Below, piece after piece: positions 50,659-58,415 of a stretch of 64,000 nt of DNA; position 1 is the stretch's first letter, and the number at the start of each line of letters is the position of its first letter. A model generated the notes under the pieces. It had not been told where the DNA came from. It worked only from the letters and a program-made list of their open reading frames with translations, and made no database searches. The translations under genes and the position numbers were made by a program. The stretch spans positions 947,501-1,011,500 of the forward strand of contig NZ_JABXWB010000005.1 of the NCBI RefSeq assembly GCF_013375555.1, written 5' to 3'. The stretch comes from Sphingobium sp. EM0848. Lineage in GTDB: Bacteria > Pseudomonadota > Alphaproteobacteria > Sphingomonadales > Sphingomonadaceae.

Positions 50659-51861
50659 ATGCAGCGGGCGCTGGCGAAAGCTGTGGTTCCCCATGCGTTG
50701 CAGGACATGATGCAGATTGACGATTTCGACATCGACCTTTTCCTTCGCGATCAGTGGCAGAAGCGGCCCGCCCTGATCCGCAATCCGTGGAAATCATGGG
50801 TCAACCCGCTCACCCCCGAAGAGCTTGCGGGTCTGGCCTGCGAGGACGATGTCGAATCGCGATTGATCGAGCAGGTGGGCGATAGCTGGACGCTGGCGCA
50901 TGGGCCGTTCGCCGCCGCCCGATTTGCGAAGCTGGGCAAACAGCCATGGACGCTGCTGGTTCAGGCAGTGGATCATCATGTGCCGGACGTCACCGCGCTT
51001 ATCGAGCCATTCCGGTTCGTGCCCAATTGGCGGATCGACGATGTGATGGTCAGCTACGCCACGGATGGCGGCGGCGTGGGGCCGCATTTCGACCAATATG
51101 ACGTGTTCCTGCTTCAGGGGCTGGGCAAGCGCTGCTGGCGGGTGGGGCCGCGCTGCGACGAATCGACCCCGTTGCGACCGCATGACGATCTTCGCCTGCT
51201 TGCGGGCTTCGAGGCGACGGACGAGTGGGTGCTGGAACCGGGCGACATATTATATGTGCCGCCCGGTTTCGCCCATGATGGCGTTGCGGTGGGCGACGAT
51301 TGCATGACCTATTCGATCGGCTTCCGCGCGCCCTCGCGGAGCGAGTTGATCGCGGACTGGTGCGATCATGTCGTCGAACAGATGCAGGATGACGACCGTT
51401 ACGCCGATCCGGATTTGCAGGTACAGGCCAATCCCGGCGAAATTGCCCCATCGGCGCTTGACCGGCTGCACGCGATGATCGCGGAGAAAATGCTGGACCG
51501 CGATGCGTTCGCGCGCTGGTTCGGTACCTATAACAGCGTCCGCAAATATCCGGAAATCGACTGGCAGCCTGACGAACCGATCGACATGGCCGATCTGCGC
51601 GATTTCCTTGCCGCGCGCACGCCATTGTGCCGCAATCCGGCGAGCCGTTTTTCCTTCATCCGGCGGGGCGAAAATGCGGTCCTGCTGTTCGTCGACGGCC
51701 AGGGTTTCGAATGCTCGGGCGAAACAGCGTTGCTGGCCGAAGCGCTTTGCGCCGGGGATCGCCTGCAACCGGCGTCCGACCTTGCCCATTCACCGGCGGC
51801 GCTGACCTTGCTGGCCGCGCTGCTCGATCAGGGCAACCTGGCTTTCGAGCAGGAGGATTGA
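50659..51861 (+). CDS. roxA: ribosomal oxygenase RoxA-like (JmjC cupin, uL16 arginine hydroxylase)
   Basis: A 400-residue Fe(II)/2-oxoglutarate oxygenase. The N-terminal DDFDIDLFLRDQWQKRPALI and LTPEELAGLACEDDVESRLI match the E. coli RoxA/YcfD start. The metal triad is H143 and D145 in VGPHFDQYDVFLLQG and H206 in PPGFAHDGVA. A C-terminal dimerisation and winged-helix region follows. RoxA hydroxylates an arginine of ribosomal protein uL16. The family normally begins near residue 17 here, so the ATG-ATG pair at 50707/50710 may be the true start. The neighbouring pseudouridine synthase (8 bases downstream) also modifies the ribosome. Confidence 0.85.
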   Translation: MQRALAKAVVPHALQDMMQIDDFDIDLFLRDQWQKRPALIRNPWKSWVNPLTPEELAGLACEDDVESRLIEQVGDSWTLAHGPFAAARFAKLGKQPWTLLVQAVDHHVPDVTALIEPFRFVPNWRIDDVMVSYATDGGGVGPHFDQYDVFLLQGLGKRCWRVGPRCDESTPLRPHDDLRLLAGFEATDEWVLEPGDILYVPPGFAHDGVAVGDDCMTYSIGFRAPSRSELIADWCDHVVEQMQDDDRYADPDLQVQANPGEIAPSALDRLHAMIAEKMLDRDAFARWFGTYNSVRKYPEIDWQPDEPIDMADLRDFLAARTPLCRNPASRFSFIRRGENAVLLFVDGQGFECSGETALLAEALCAGDRLQPASDLAHSPAALTLLAALLDQGNLAFEQED

Positions 51862-51868
51862 GGCTGGC

Positions 51869-52423
51869 ATGACGCGGCTGATCCTGTTCAACAAGCCCTA
51901 TGGGGTCATCACCCAGTTCACAGATGCACGTTCTCCCACCGTTCGGCCGACCTTGTCCGACTATATCGACGTGCCGTGCGTCTATCCCGCGGGGCGGCTC
52001 GATCTGGACAGCGAGGGGCTGTTGCTGCTGACCGATGACGGACGGTTGCAGGCGCGCGTCGCCGATCCGAAATTCAAGATGCCCAAAACCTATCTCGTCC
52101 AGGTGGAAGGCGACCCGCAGGAGGCCGCGCTGGATCAGCTGAGGCGCGGTGTCCGGCTGAAGGACGGCATGACGCGCCCCGCCGAAGTGGAGTCCATCGC
52201 TCCCCCGTCGCTCTGGCCCCGTGATCCTCCGGTCCGTTTTCGCAAGACCGTGCCGGATGGCTGGATCAGGCTGACGATCAGGGAAGGGCGCAACCGGCAG
52301 GTCCGCAGGATGACCGCCGCAGTCGGCCTTCCGACGCTCAGGCTGGTGCGGTGGAGCATCGGGGACTGGACGATAGCGGGCATCCAGCCTGGCGAGTGGC
52401 GGGACGCTCCCCCCAATCGGTGA
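51869..52423 (+). CDS. rluE: 23S rRNA pseudouridine synthase (RluE type)
   Basis: A 184-residue RsuA/RluE-family enzyme without an S4 domain. The N-terminal LILFNKPYGVITQFT and the catalytic aspartate D45 in AGRLDLDSEGLLLLTDDG are typical, as are KTYLVQVEG and the C-terminal REGRNRQVRRMTAAVGLPTL. The short length and absence of S4 point to RluE, which modifies U2457 of 23S rRNA. It is 8 bases after the RoxA-like gene and convergent with the pentapeptide protein. Confidence 0.9.
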   Translation: MTRLILFNKPYGVITQFTDARSPTVRPTLSDYIDVPCVYPAGRLDLDSEGLLLLTDDGRLQARVADPKFKMPKTYLVQVEGDPQEAALDQLRRGVRLKDGMTRPAEVESIAPPSLWPRDPPVRFRKTVPDGWIRLTIREGRNRQVRRMTAAVGLPTLRLVRWSIGDWTIAGIQPGEWRDAPPNR

Positions 52424-52429
52424 GCCGTT

Positions 52430-53113
52430 TCACCGGATGTTGAGACCCAGTTCGCTGAGAAGCTGGGCTGCCTGCTCGCGGGAAATGGTGGCGCCGCGGA
52501 AGGGGCTGGCGTCGACAAGGCGAAGGCCGCCAAGATCCGCTCCCCGCAGATCGGCGCTGTCGAAGCGGCATCCGTGCATATTCGCTTCGCGCAGGCTGCA
52601 TTCGGCGAAACTCGCCTGACGGAAATCGCATTTGCGCAGATCGGCCTGCGAGAAGTCCACGCGTTTCAGCACGGCGCGCCGAAAGGAAAGGCCGGGCAGC
52701 TTGGCGTTGATGAGCAGCGTTTCCTCGAAATGAAGGTCTATCGCCCGCACTTCGGTGAGGTCGGCGCCGGTAAGCTTGCATTGATCGAACCGCGCGGCTT
52801 CGAGCAGGGCGCGCTTGAAAGACGCATTGTTGAGATCGCTGGCGATGAACACCGTTTCGCTGAAATCACATCCAGTGAAATTGGCAAAGGGCGCCCGGCA
52901 GGATTGCCAATGCGAGCGTTCAAGCCTGGCGCCCTTGAAATCCGCTTTCCGCAGATTGCATCGCTGGAAAGACCATCCCGACAGGTCGAGACCCGACAGA
53001 TCCGCCTCCTCAAGATCGCAGTCGAAGAGCGAATGCGGGCCGCGCAACGCAACGAAATCGTCGCGGGTTAATGTTCGATCGCTAACCGATCGTTCGGCAG
53101 AATGGGCGTCCAT
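52430..53113 (-). CDS. pentapeptide-repeat protein, Qnr/MfpA-like architecture
   Basis: A 227-residue right-handed quadrilateral beta-helix protein. From about residue 33 to 205 it is built of A(D/N)Lxx-type pentapeptides: CDLEEADLSGLDLSGWSF, CNLRKADFKGARL, ADLRKCDFRQASF, ADLRGADLGGLRL. The end RGATISREQAAQLLSELGL is a helix like the dimerisation helix of Qnr proteins, and total length is close to their 218. Qnr and MfpA mimic DNA and protect gyrase from quinolones. Whether this protein does so is unknown, and many pentapeptide proteins do not. The start at 53113 follows a GGGGG run. Confidence 0.8.
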   Translation of the reverse strand: MDAHSAERSVSDRTLTRDDFVALRGPHSLFDCDLEEADLSGLDLSGWSFQRCNLRKADFKGARLERSHWQSCRAPFANFTGCDFSETVFIASDLNNASFKRALLEAARFDQCKLTGADLTEVRAIDLHFEETLLINAKLPGLSFRRAVLKRVDFSQADLRKCDFRQASFAECSLREANMHGCRFDSADLRGADLGGLRLVDASPFRGATISREQAAQLLSELGLNIR

Positions 53114-53168
53114 GCCCCCGCCGTAGCGGATCAGTATCAATCGGTCCAACGGCGATGGCGGGCTGTTC

Positions 53169-54707
53169 CTATCGCCGCGCTTCGAAGATAGAATGGCGGC
53201 GCGGTTGTTGTAATAGGACCGGCGTTCCCAGCTCCCGTTGCAGCATGGCCAGCATCCAGGCCCGATGACGAACGAGAAAATCGGAGAATCCATCGGGCCT
53301 GGCGGGGTCAAAGGCCGGCACCTGCCAGTCCGAAGCCGGTTCCTCATAGGCGATGGAGGGCCGGCCAAGCCCATCGCTGGGCAGATCGACATGGCTGCCT
53401 AAATAGCTGTTCCGCTTGAAACGGATGGACCGGGCAGGGGCGAATCCGGCCTGGATCAGATAATCAGGGCCGTTTCGCCCGCTTTCGCGGCCATAGCGCG
53501 CCGTGCCCGCCACTTTGAAGCTGTTGCCGACGAAGCGGACCTTGTGCGCCCATCCGTCCCATTGCGTCGCGACCACCATCTGAATGTCCATCGCCTTGCC
53601 GACATGGATCACATTTTTTTCGATCAGCACGTCCGACACATTGCCGGAAAGCTGGAATATCCGCGTTCCGTCGTTCCGGCTGACATTGAACCGGGCCACC
53701 GTGCCGCGATTGCCGAGATTGTCCCTGCCGTCGCGCTGGGGCGAGCAGATCAGCAGGAAACCGCCCGCATTGTCATGGCTGTAATTATAGAGGAAGGTCG
53801 TCCGGCGCGAGTTGAAGTCGGAATCGAAACCCTGACCGTCATAGCGCGTGCGGGTAAAGGCGGCCTCGTTCAACTGGATCAAGCTGTTGTCGGTGCTCCA
53901 CTGCCAGATCCCGGCATTGTAGCCGGGCGCCCTGCTGCCGGCGTAGCGGACGATATTATGTTCGATCAGCGCGCCGTCGGTTCCGCGCGGCACGATGCCG
54001 TCCCCGCCAATATCTTCCAGATAATTATCCCGGATGACGACTTTTCTGCTGGGAAACCAGCTCGGCAGGGAAACCCGGTCGCTGATACCGGCGATGCCCG
54101 AACGGTCGACGCGCCACAGGATGTTTCGCTCGATCGTCAGATCCTGGAAACGGGTTGCCCGATGCGTTCCGGTCGCGCGGAAAACGATCCCGCCATTATC
54201 CTTGCGGTCATTGGTGCCGCGAACATCGTGGACATAGATGTCGCTGATGCGGATGCCCCGTGTCACGCCCCGATTTTCGGCCGACACCAGCACGCCGATG
54301 CGGGATGCTGGCATGGGGGCGTTATTGGTGACCTCCAGCCCCTCCACCGTGACATGATCCGCGTCGATCACGCCGATCGCATAGGAAGAAACGCCGCCCG
54401 TCTCAATGCGCGGTCGGGGACCCTCGCCAGTTGCTGCGATGGTGATGGGCGATCCGGCCTTGCCCGACCGCTTGATCGTCAGCGGTTCCTTCCATACCGA
54501 TCCCGCCGCCAGCAGGATGCGGTCGCCGGGCTGGAAAGGAAAATCGCCCAGATGCGCCAATGTGCGCCAGGGCTGGCTTTCGCTCGTGCCGCTGGATCGA
54601 TCGTCGCCGCGATTGGCATCGACATAATAGGTTTCGGCATGGGCCTGCGCGACAAGGCCTGATGACAATAACAGCGCTGGAAGGGCGATGGCCCAGCCGG
54701 TCTTCAC
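53169..54707 (-). CDS. exported right-handed parallel beta-helix protein
   Basis: A 512-residue secreted protein. The signal peptide ends at about residue 24 (LVAQAHA). It opens with ETYYVDANRGDDRSSGTSES and WRTLAHLGDFPFQPGDRILL, the entry seen in pectate-lyase-like and alginate-lyase-like beta-helix proteins. Helix coils recur, such as VTVEGLEVTNNAPM, LTIERNILWRVDRSG, VVIRDNYLEDIGGDGI and LIEHNIVRYAGS. It has the GTG start with AAAGGA 7 bases upstream. It is likely a periplasmic or surface polysaccharide-binding or -cleaving protein; catalytic residues cannot be assigned. Confidence 0.85.
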   Translation of the reverse strand: MKTGWAIALPALLLSSGLVAQAHAETYYVDANRGDDRSSGTSESQPWRTLAHLGDFPFQPGDRILLAAGSVWKEPLTIKRSGKAGSPITIAATGEGPRPRIETGGVSSYAIGVIDADHVTVEGLEVTNNAPMPASRIGVLVSAENRGVTRGIRISDIYVHDVRGTNDRKDNGGIVFRATGTHRATRFQDLTIERNILWRVDRSGIAGISDRVSLPSWFPSRKVVIRDNYLEDIGGDGIVPRGTDGALIEHNIVRYAGSRAPGYNAGIWQWSTDNSLIQLNEAAFTRTRYDGQGFDSDFNSRRTTFLYNYSHDNAGGFLLICSPQRDGRDNLGNRGTVARFNVSRNDGTRIFQLSGNVSDVLIEKNVIHVGKAMDIQMVVATQWDGWAHKVRFVGNSFKVAGTARYGRESGRNGPDYLIQAGFAPARSIRFKRNSYLGSHVDLPSDGLGRPSIAYEEPASDWQVPAFDPARPDGFSDFLVRHRAWMLAMLQRELGTPVLLQQPRRHSIFEARR

Positions 54708-54797
54708 GTCGCAATCCTTTTGTGGGCGGTGCCGTTCCGCCCCGGACCGATATTTTATCAGTCGGTCGCGCCGGTCAACCGTTGCGCAGCGTCGAAT

Positions 54798-54878
54798 TCA
54801 GCGGAAGAAGAAAAACCAGATGAGGATCACAAGAGGCAGGGGCACGCCCAGCAACCAGAGCAAACAACCTCTTCCCAT
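54798..54878 (-). CDS. 26-residue hydrophobic membrane peptide
   Basis: A tiny frame with an optimal ribosome site (AGGAGG, 6 bases before the ATG). The peptide starts MGRGCLLWLLGVPLPLV and runs into an aromatic, phenylalanine-rich end with a final R. It is one membrane helix with a Gly-Val-Pro-Leu-Pro kink. Similar short peptides beginning MGRG-LLWLLG occur in sphingomonads to my knowledge, but without known function. It is the second of two tiny frames on this strand and lies 14 bases after the first. Confidence 0.6.
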   Translation of the reverse strand: MGRGCLLWLLGVPLPLVILIWFFFFR

Positions 54879-54892
54879 GTGAAACCTCCTGA

Positions 54893-54958
54893 TTATTGTC
54901 TGCTAAACCAACGCATAAGGCTGAAGCGGCGTTCCGCAGTGTCCTGCGTTTGCGTCAT
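54893..54958 (-). CDS. 21-residue basic peptide ORF
   Basis: A second tiny frame with AGGAGA 6 bases before its ATG. The peptide is polar and then basic/aromatic (RRFSLMRWFSRQ), an amphipathic C-terminal half. It ends 14 bases before the start of the hydrophobic 26-residue peptide, so the two could be one bicistronic unit. It is too short to be certain; the two good ribosome sites in a row are the main argument. Confidence 0.45.
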   Translation of the reverse strand: MTQTQDTAERRFSLMRWFSRQ

Positions 54959-55034
54959 GACAAATCTCCTCTATGGTCCGGCAAACTCCTCTTGGGCGCG
55001 GGAGTTCTCTTCCGATGCGGAAAGGAGATATCTG

Positions 55035-55088
55035 ATGACAGCGGCCATTTCGGCTATCCTTCCCGGCGCCAGTTTCTGCCGGGGATGA
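55035..55088 (+). CDS. 17-residue leader peptide coupled to the CDF transporter gene
   Basis: A frame of 17 codons with AAGGAG 7 bases before the ATG. The peptide is small and uncharged, ending ASFCRG. Its TGA overlaps the ATG of the cation transporter (ATGA at 55085-55088). The transporter itself has only a weak ribosome site in the GCCGGGG before its start, so translation of the leader probably feeds the transporter. The cysteine near the end could sense metal, but this is speculation. Confidence 0.55.
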   Translation: MTAAISAILPGASFCRG

Positions 55089-56047
55089 ACGATATGGCGA
55101 AAACGGGTCGTCTTGCGCATGTCCGGAAAAATATCGTCCTTTATGGCGCGCTGCTGGCCAATGTCGGGATCGCGATCGCCAAATTCATTGCGGCGGCGCT
55201 GACCGGCTCATCCTCCATGCTGACGGAGGGGGTACATTCGCTGGTCGACAGCGGCAACCAGTTGCTGCTGCTCTACGGTCAGGCGCAGGCGAAGCGGCCC
55301 GCCGATGCCGCGCATCCCTTCGGCTACGGCCGCGAACTTTATTTCTGGGCCTTTGTCGTGGCGATCCTGATCTTCGCCGTGGGGGCGGGGGTGTCGGTCT
55401 ATGAAGGCTGGGTCCATATCGAGCAGCCCGAGCCGCTTCGCGATCCGGGCGTGAACTATGTCGTTCTGGCCATTGCCTTTCTGCTCGAGGGCAGCAGCTG
55501 GACGATTGCGGTGCGGGAGTTTGGTCGCCAGCGGGGACCGAGTAGCTGGTGGCAATCCATCCGCCGGTCCAAGGACCCGGCTGGTTTCATCGTCCTGTTC
55601 GAGGATAGCGCGGCGCTGATCGGTCTGGTCTTCGCGGCGCTCGGGGTCTGGGCCAGCCATTATTTCGGGGACCCGCGGCTGGACGGCATTGCGTCCATCG
55701 CCATCGGGCTGGCGCTGGGCATGGTGGCGATATTGCTGGCGCGCGAGGCCAAGGGGTTGTTGATCGGGGAAAGCGCTGATGCGGGCATTATCGAGACCGT
55801 CTGGCGCCTGCTCGACCAGCGGCCGGAAATCACCGCCGTCAACCATATCCGCACCATCCATACCGCGCCCGATGCGGTGTTCGTGGCGATCAGCGCGGAC
55901 TTTGCCGACGAGTTGCGCATGGGCCGGGCCGAAAGCCTGATCGAGGAGCTGGAAAGCGCCATGAAAGCGGCCATCCCCGAGCTCACCTCCATCTATATCC
56001 GCCCGGAAAAGCGGGAGGATGCGATCGTTCAGCCGCGACCATTCTGA
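55085..56047 (+). CDS. cation diffusion facilitator (CDF) family transporter
   Basis: A 320-residue divalent-metal/proton antiporter. Six membrane helices lie within about 15-225. The helix-2 metal site is LTEGVHSLVDSGNQ (H and D), and the helix-5 site is in LDGIASIAIGLALGM. A C-terminal cytoplasmic domain runs from about 225 (VWRLLDQRPEITAVNHIRTI). HPFGYGRELYFWAF after helix 2 is typical of the zinc/iron-type group in proteobacteria. It exports Zn, Fe or similar ions. The start overlaps the stop of a short leader frame; a longer frame to 54896 has no site. Confidence 0.92.
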   Translation: MNDMAKTGRLAHVRKNIVLYGALLANVGIAIAKFIAAALTGSSSMLTEGVHSLVDSGNQLLLLYGQAQAKRPADAAHPFGYGRELYFWAFVVAILIFAVGAGVSVYEGWVHIEQPEPLRDPGVNYVVLAIAFLLEGSSWTIAVREFGRQRGPSSWWQSIRRSKDPAGFIVLFEDSAALIGLVFAALGVWASHYFGDPRLDGIASIAIGLALGMVAILLAREAKGLLIGESADAGIIETVWRLLDQRPEITAVNHIRTIHTAPDAVFVAISADFADELRMGRAESLIEELESAMKAAIPELTSIYIRPEKREDAIVQPRPF

Positions 56048-56124
56048 GCGCTCTTGCCGTTGGGCGCAATGCTTGCGACAGTGCGACGCGCCCGTGGGGC
56101 AAGTTGAGCGGAGGATGTCCCACC

Positions 56125-57741
56125 ATGCAGAGGCGTGATGCCATCGCAGGGCTTTCGATTGCGGGCCTGATGTTGCCCGAGGCGATAGCCTATGCCGGCA
56201 TAGCCGGACTGCCGCCGCAACGCGCGATCCTGGCGGCCATGGCCGGTGCGGTGGCCTATCTGATCCTGGGGCGCAGCCGTTTCGCCATCATTTCCCCGAC
56301 CTCCTCCTCGGCCGCGATCCTGGCGGCGGCACTGGCGTCGCTGCCGCCCGGCGCGGCGCCGGCGGGCGCTGTCGCGACACTCGTGATCCTCATGGTCGGC
56401 GCGATGTTCTGCATCATGGCGGCAGCGCGGCTGGGTGGCCTGGCCAGCTTCATCTCGCGCCCGGTGCTGCGTGGCTTCGCCTTTGGGCTGGCGATCACGA
56501 TCATCATCAAGCAATTGCCGATCGTGGTCGGCCTGCCCTTGCATGGATCGACTATTGGCGCGCTGCTACTTGCCCTGCTGGAGAAGGCGGGAAGCTGGCA
56601 TTTGGCGAGCATCGCCACGGCCCTTGCCGCGCTGGCGGCGCTGCTGTTGCTGCGGCGCATGCCGTCCCTGCCGGGTGCTTTTCTCGTACTGGTCGGTGGC
56701 ATCGGTGCTTCGGCGTTGCTGGACCTGCCCGGTCGGGGCGTTGCAACGGTGGGCATGATCGACCTGATGCCCCGCTGGGAGGGGATGGGCTGGCCGGGCT
56801 GGCAGGAATTGTCGCGCGTCGCCCAGCTTGCCGCGCCCATCGTCCTGATCCTCTTTGCCGAGAGCTGGGGTACGATGCGCAACCTTGCCTTGCGCCATGG
56901 CGACAGGGTGGAACCCAATCGGGAAATGGCCGCGCTGGGCCTTTCCAACATCGCCGCCGCACTGGTACAGGGCATGCCGGTGGGCGCGGGATTTTCCGCC
57001 GGGTCCGCCGCAGAGGCAGCCGGTGCGCGAACCCGCTGGACCGGGCTGGTAGCCGGGGGCGCATTGGCGGCACTGGTGATTCTGGCCATGCCGTTGGTTG
57101 CTCGTCTGCCGGAGCCGGTGCTGGCGGCGGTCGTTGTCGCGGCGCTGCTCCATGCCCTCGATCCCGCACCGCTGATCCGCCTGTGGCGCATTCGTCGCGA
57201 TTGCGTGGCGGCACTGGGCGCGGCGGTAGGCGTCCTGATGCTGGGGGTGCTCGACGGCATGCTCTTTGCCATTGCCTTGTCGTTGGCGCTGCTGATCCGG
57301 CGGCTGGCGACGCCGGAATTGAGGCAATTGGGTCAGTTGGAAGCGGGACATGACTATGTCGACCTCGCCCGTCATCCCGATGCGGTCAGCCCGCCCGGCA
57401 TGATGATCGTGCGCCCGGCCGAGCCGCTGTTCTTTGCCAATGCCGAGCGGGTGCTGGGCCGTGTCGTCGAACTGCTGGGCCAACATGCCGACCGGCGCAT
57501 GCTGATCCTCAGCCTTGAAGAGAGTTTCGATCTGGACAGTACGGCGCTGGATGCCCTGCTGGAATTCGATACGCTGATGCGGGCGCGTGGGATCAGGCTG
57601 CAACTCGCGCGGGTGCGCGATCATGTCCGCGATCTGATGCTGGCCGCCGGAGCAACTGATCTCATCGCACAGAGCAGCTACAGTGTCGATGATGCCGTGC
57701 AGGCGCTCAAGAGTACAGACCCGCGACAGGAGAAGAAATGA
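56125..57741 (+). CDS. SulP-family anion permease with STAS domain
   Basis: A 538-residue transporter. The membrane part (about 1-400) has the SulP start DAIAGLSIAGLMLPEAIAYAGIAG, SPTSSSAAILAAAL and the FAESWGTMRNLALRHGDRVEPNREM motif. The C-terminal STAS domain (about 420-535) has the SLEESFDLDSTALDALLEF signature. Family members move sulfate, bicarbonate or C4-dicarboxylates; none is indicated. The ATG at 56125 is chosen over a TTG at 56104 because GGAGG lies 10 bases upstream of it and the TTG has no site. The next gene starts on its stop codon (ATGA). Confidence 0.88.
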   Translation: MQRRDAIAGLSIAGLMLPEAIAYAGIAGLPPQRAILAAMAGAVAYLILGRSRFAIISPTSSSAAILAAALASLPPGAAPAGAVATLVILMVGAMFCIMAAARLGGLASFISRPVLRGFAFGLAITIIIKQLPIVVGLPLHGSTIGALLLALLEKAGSWHLASIATALAALAALLLLRRMPSLPGAFLVLVGGIGASALLDLPGRGVATVGMIDLMPRWEGMGWPGWQELSRVAQLAAPIVLILFAESWGTMRNLALRHGDRVEPNREMAALGLSNIAAALVQGMPVGAGFSAGSAAEAAGARTRWTGLVAGGALAALVILAMPLVARLPEPVLAAVVVAALLHALDPAPLIRLWRIRRDCVAALGAAVGVLMLGVLDGMLFAIALSLALLIRRLATPELRQLGQLEAGHDYVDLARHPDAVSPPGMMIVRPAEPLFFANAERVLGRVVELLGQHADRRMLILSLEESFDLDSTALDALLEFDTLMRARGIRLQLARVRDHVRDLMLAAGATDLIAQSSYSVDDAVQALKSTDPRQEKK

Positions 57742-58361
57742 TGCCCCATGTCAGCCCCGAACCCCTGCTGCACTCGGTAGCGTTGGCCGATCTGCGCCCC
57801 ACACAGATGACCGTCGGCCTGATCGAGGTGGCCCGCAAACGCCATGAATGGAGCGTGCGCGCGGATGGCGACCGGCCGGATTTCCTGGGCCGCCACATGA
57901 TCCCGGTAGTGATTGGCCCCAAGGGGCGGCGCTGGATGGTCGACCATCATCATCTTGCCCGCGCCCTTCACGACGAGGGCGTGGAGCATGTGCTGGTCAG
58001 CGTGGTCGCTGATCTGGGGCATCTGAAGCCCGATGCTTTCCTGACCTATATGGACAATCGCAACTGGCTTCATCCTTTCGATGACAAGGGGCAGCGGCGG
58101 GACTATAAGGCCCTTCCCAAGCATATCGGCAAGCTGACCGACGATCCCTATCGCTCGCTTGCCGGGGAACTGCGTCGCGCGGGTGGTTTCGCCAAGGTCG
58201 ACATTCTCTATTCCGAATTTCTCTGGGCCAATTTCCTGCGCGGGCGGATCAAGCCGTCCCGCCTGGAGCATGGCTTTCAGGACTGCCTTGGCACGGCGCT
58301 GACATTGTCCCGGTCGCGCGATGCGGCGCATCTTCCCGGCTGGGCGGGGAGCGTCGAATAG
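57738..58361 (+). CDS. ParB-like nuclease-domain protein (ParBc_2 type)
   Basis: A 207-residue protein of the ParB-like domain 2 group. The recognisable core is SVALADLRPTQMTVGLIEV, then FLGRHMIPVVIGPKGRRWMV followed by DHHHLARALHDEGV. The C-terminal part (DDPYRSLAGELRRAGGFAKV) matches the same family. These are not chromosome-partition ParB proteins; they lack its HTH and their role is unknown. It is translationally coupled to the SulP permease, an odd partnership. A hairpin follows its stop. Confidence 0.82.
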   Translation: MMPHVSPEPLLHSVALADLRPTQMTVGLIEVARKRHEWSVRADGDRPDFLGRHMIPVVIGPKGRRWMVDHHHLARALHDEGVEHVLVSVVADLGHLKPDAFLTYMDNRNWLHPFDDKGQRRDYKALPKHIGKLTDDPYRSLAGELRRAGGFAKVDILYSEFLWANFLRGRIKPSRLEHGFQDCLGTALTLSRSRDAAHLPGWAGSVE

Positions 58362-58372
58362 GGTGCTGTGAA

Positions 58373-58399
58373 GGGCGGGCATTCCCGATATGCCCGCCC
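58373..58399. terminator. 10-bp-arm hairpin between convergent genes
   Basis: GGGCGGGCAT (58373-58382) pairs perfectly with ATGCCCGCCC (58390-58399) over a 7-base loop. It lies 12 bases after the ParB-like stop and 17 bases beyond the phosphatase stop on the other strand. There is no long U-tract; it probably ends both transcripts. Confidence 0.6.
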
Positions 58400-58415
58400 G
58401 ATCCTTGCAGGAATT

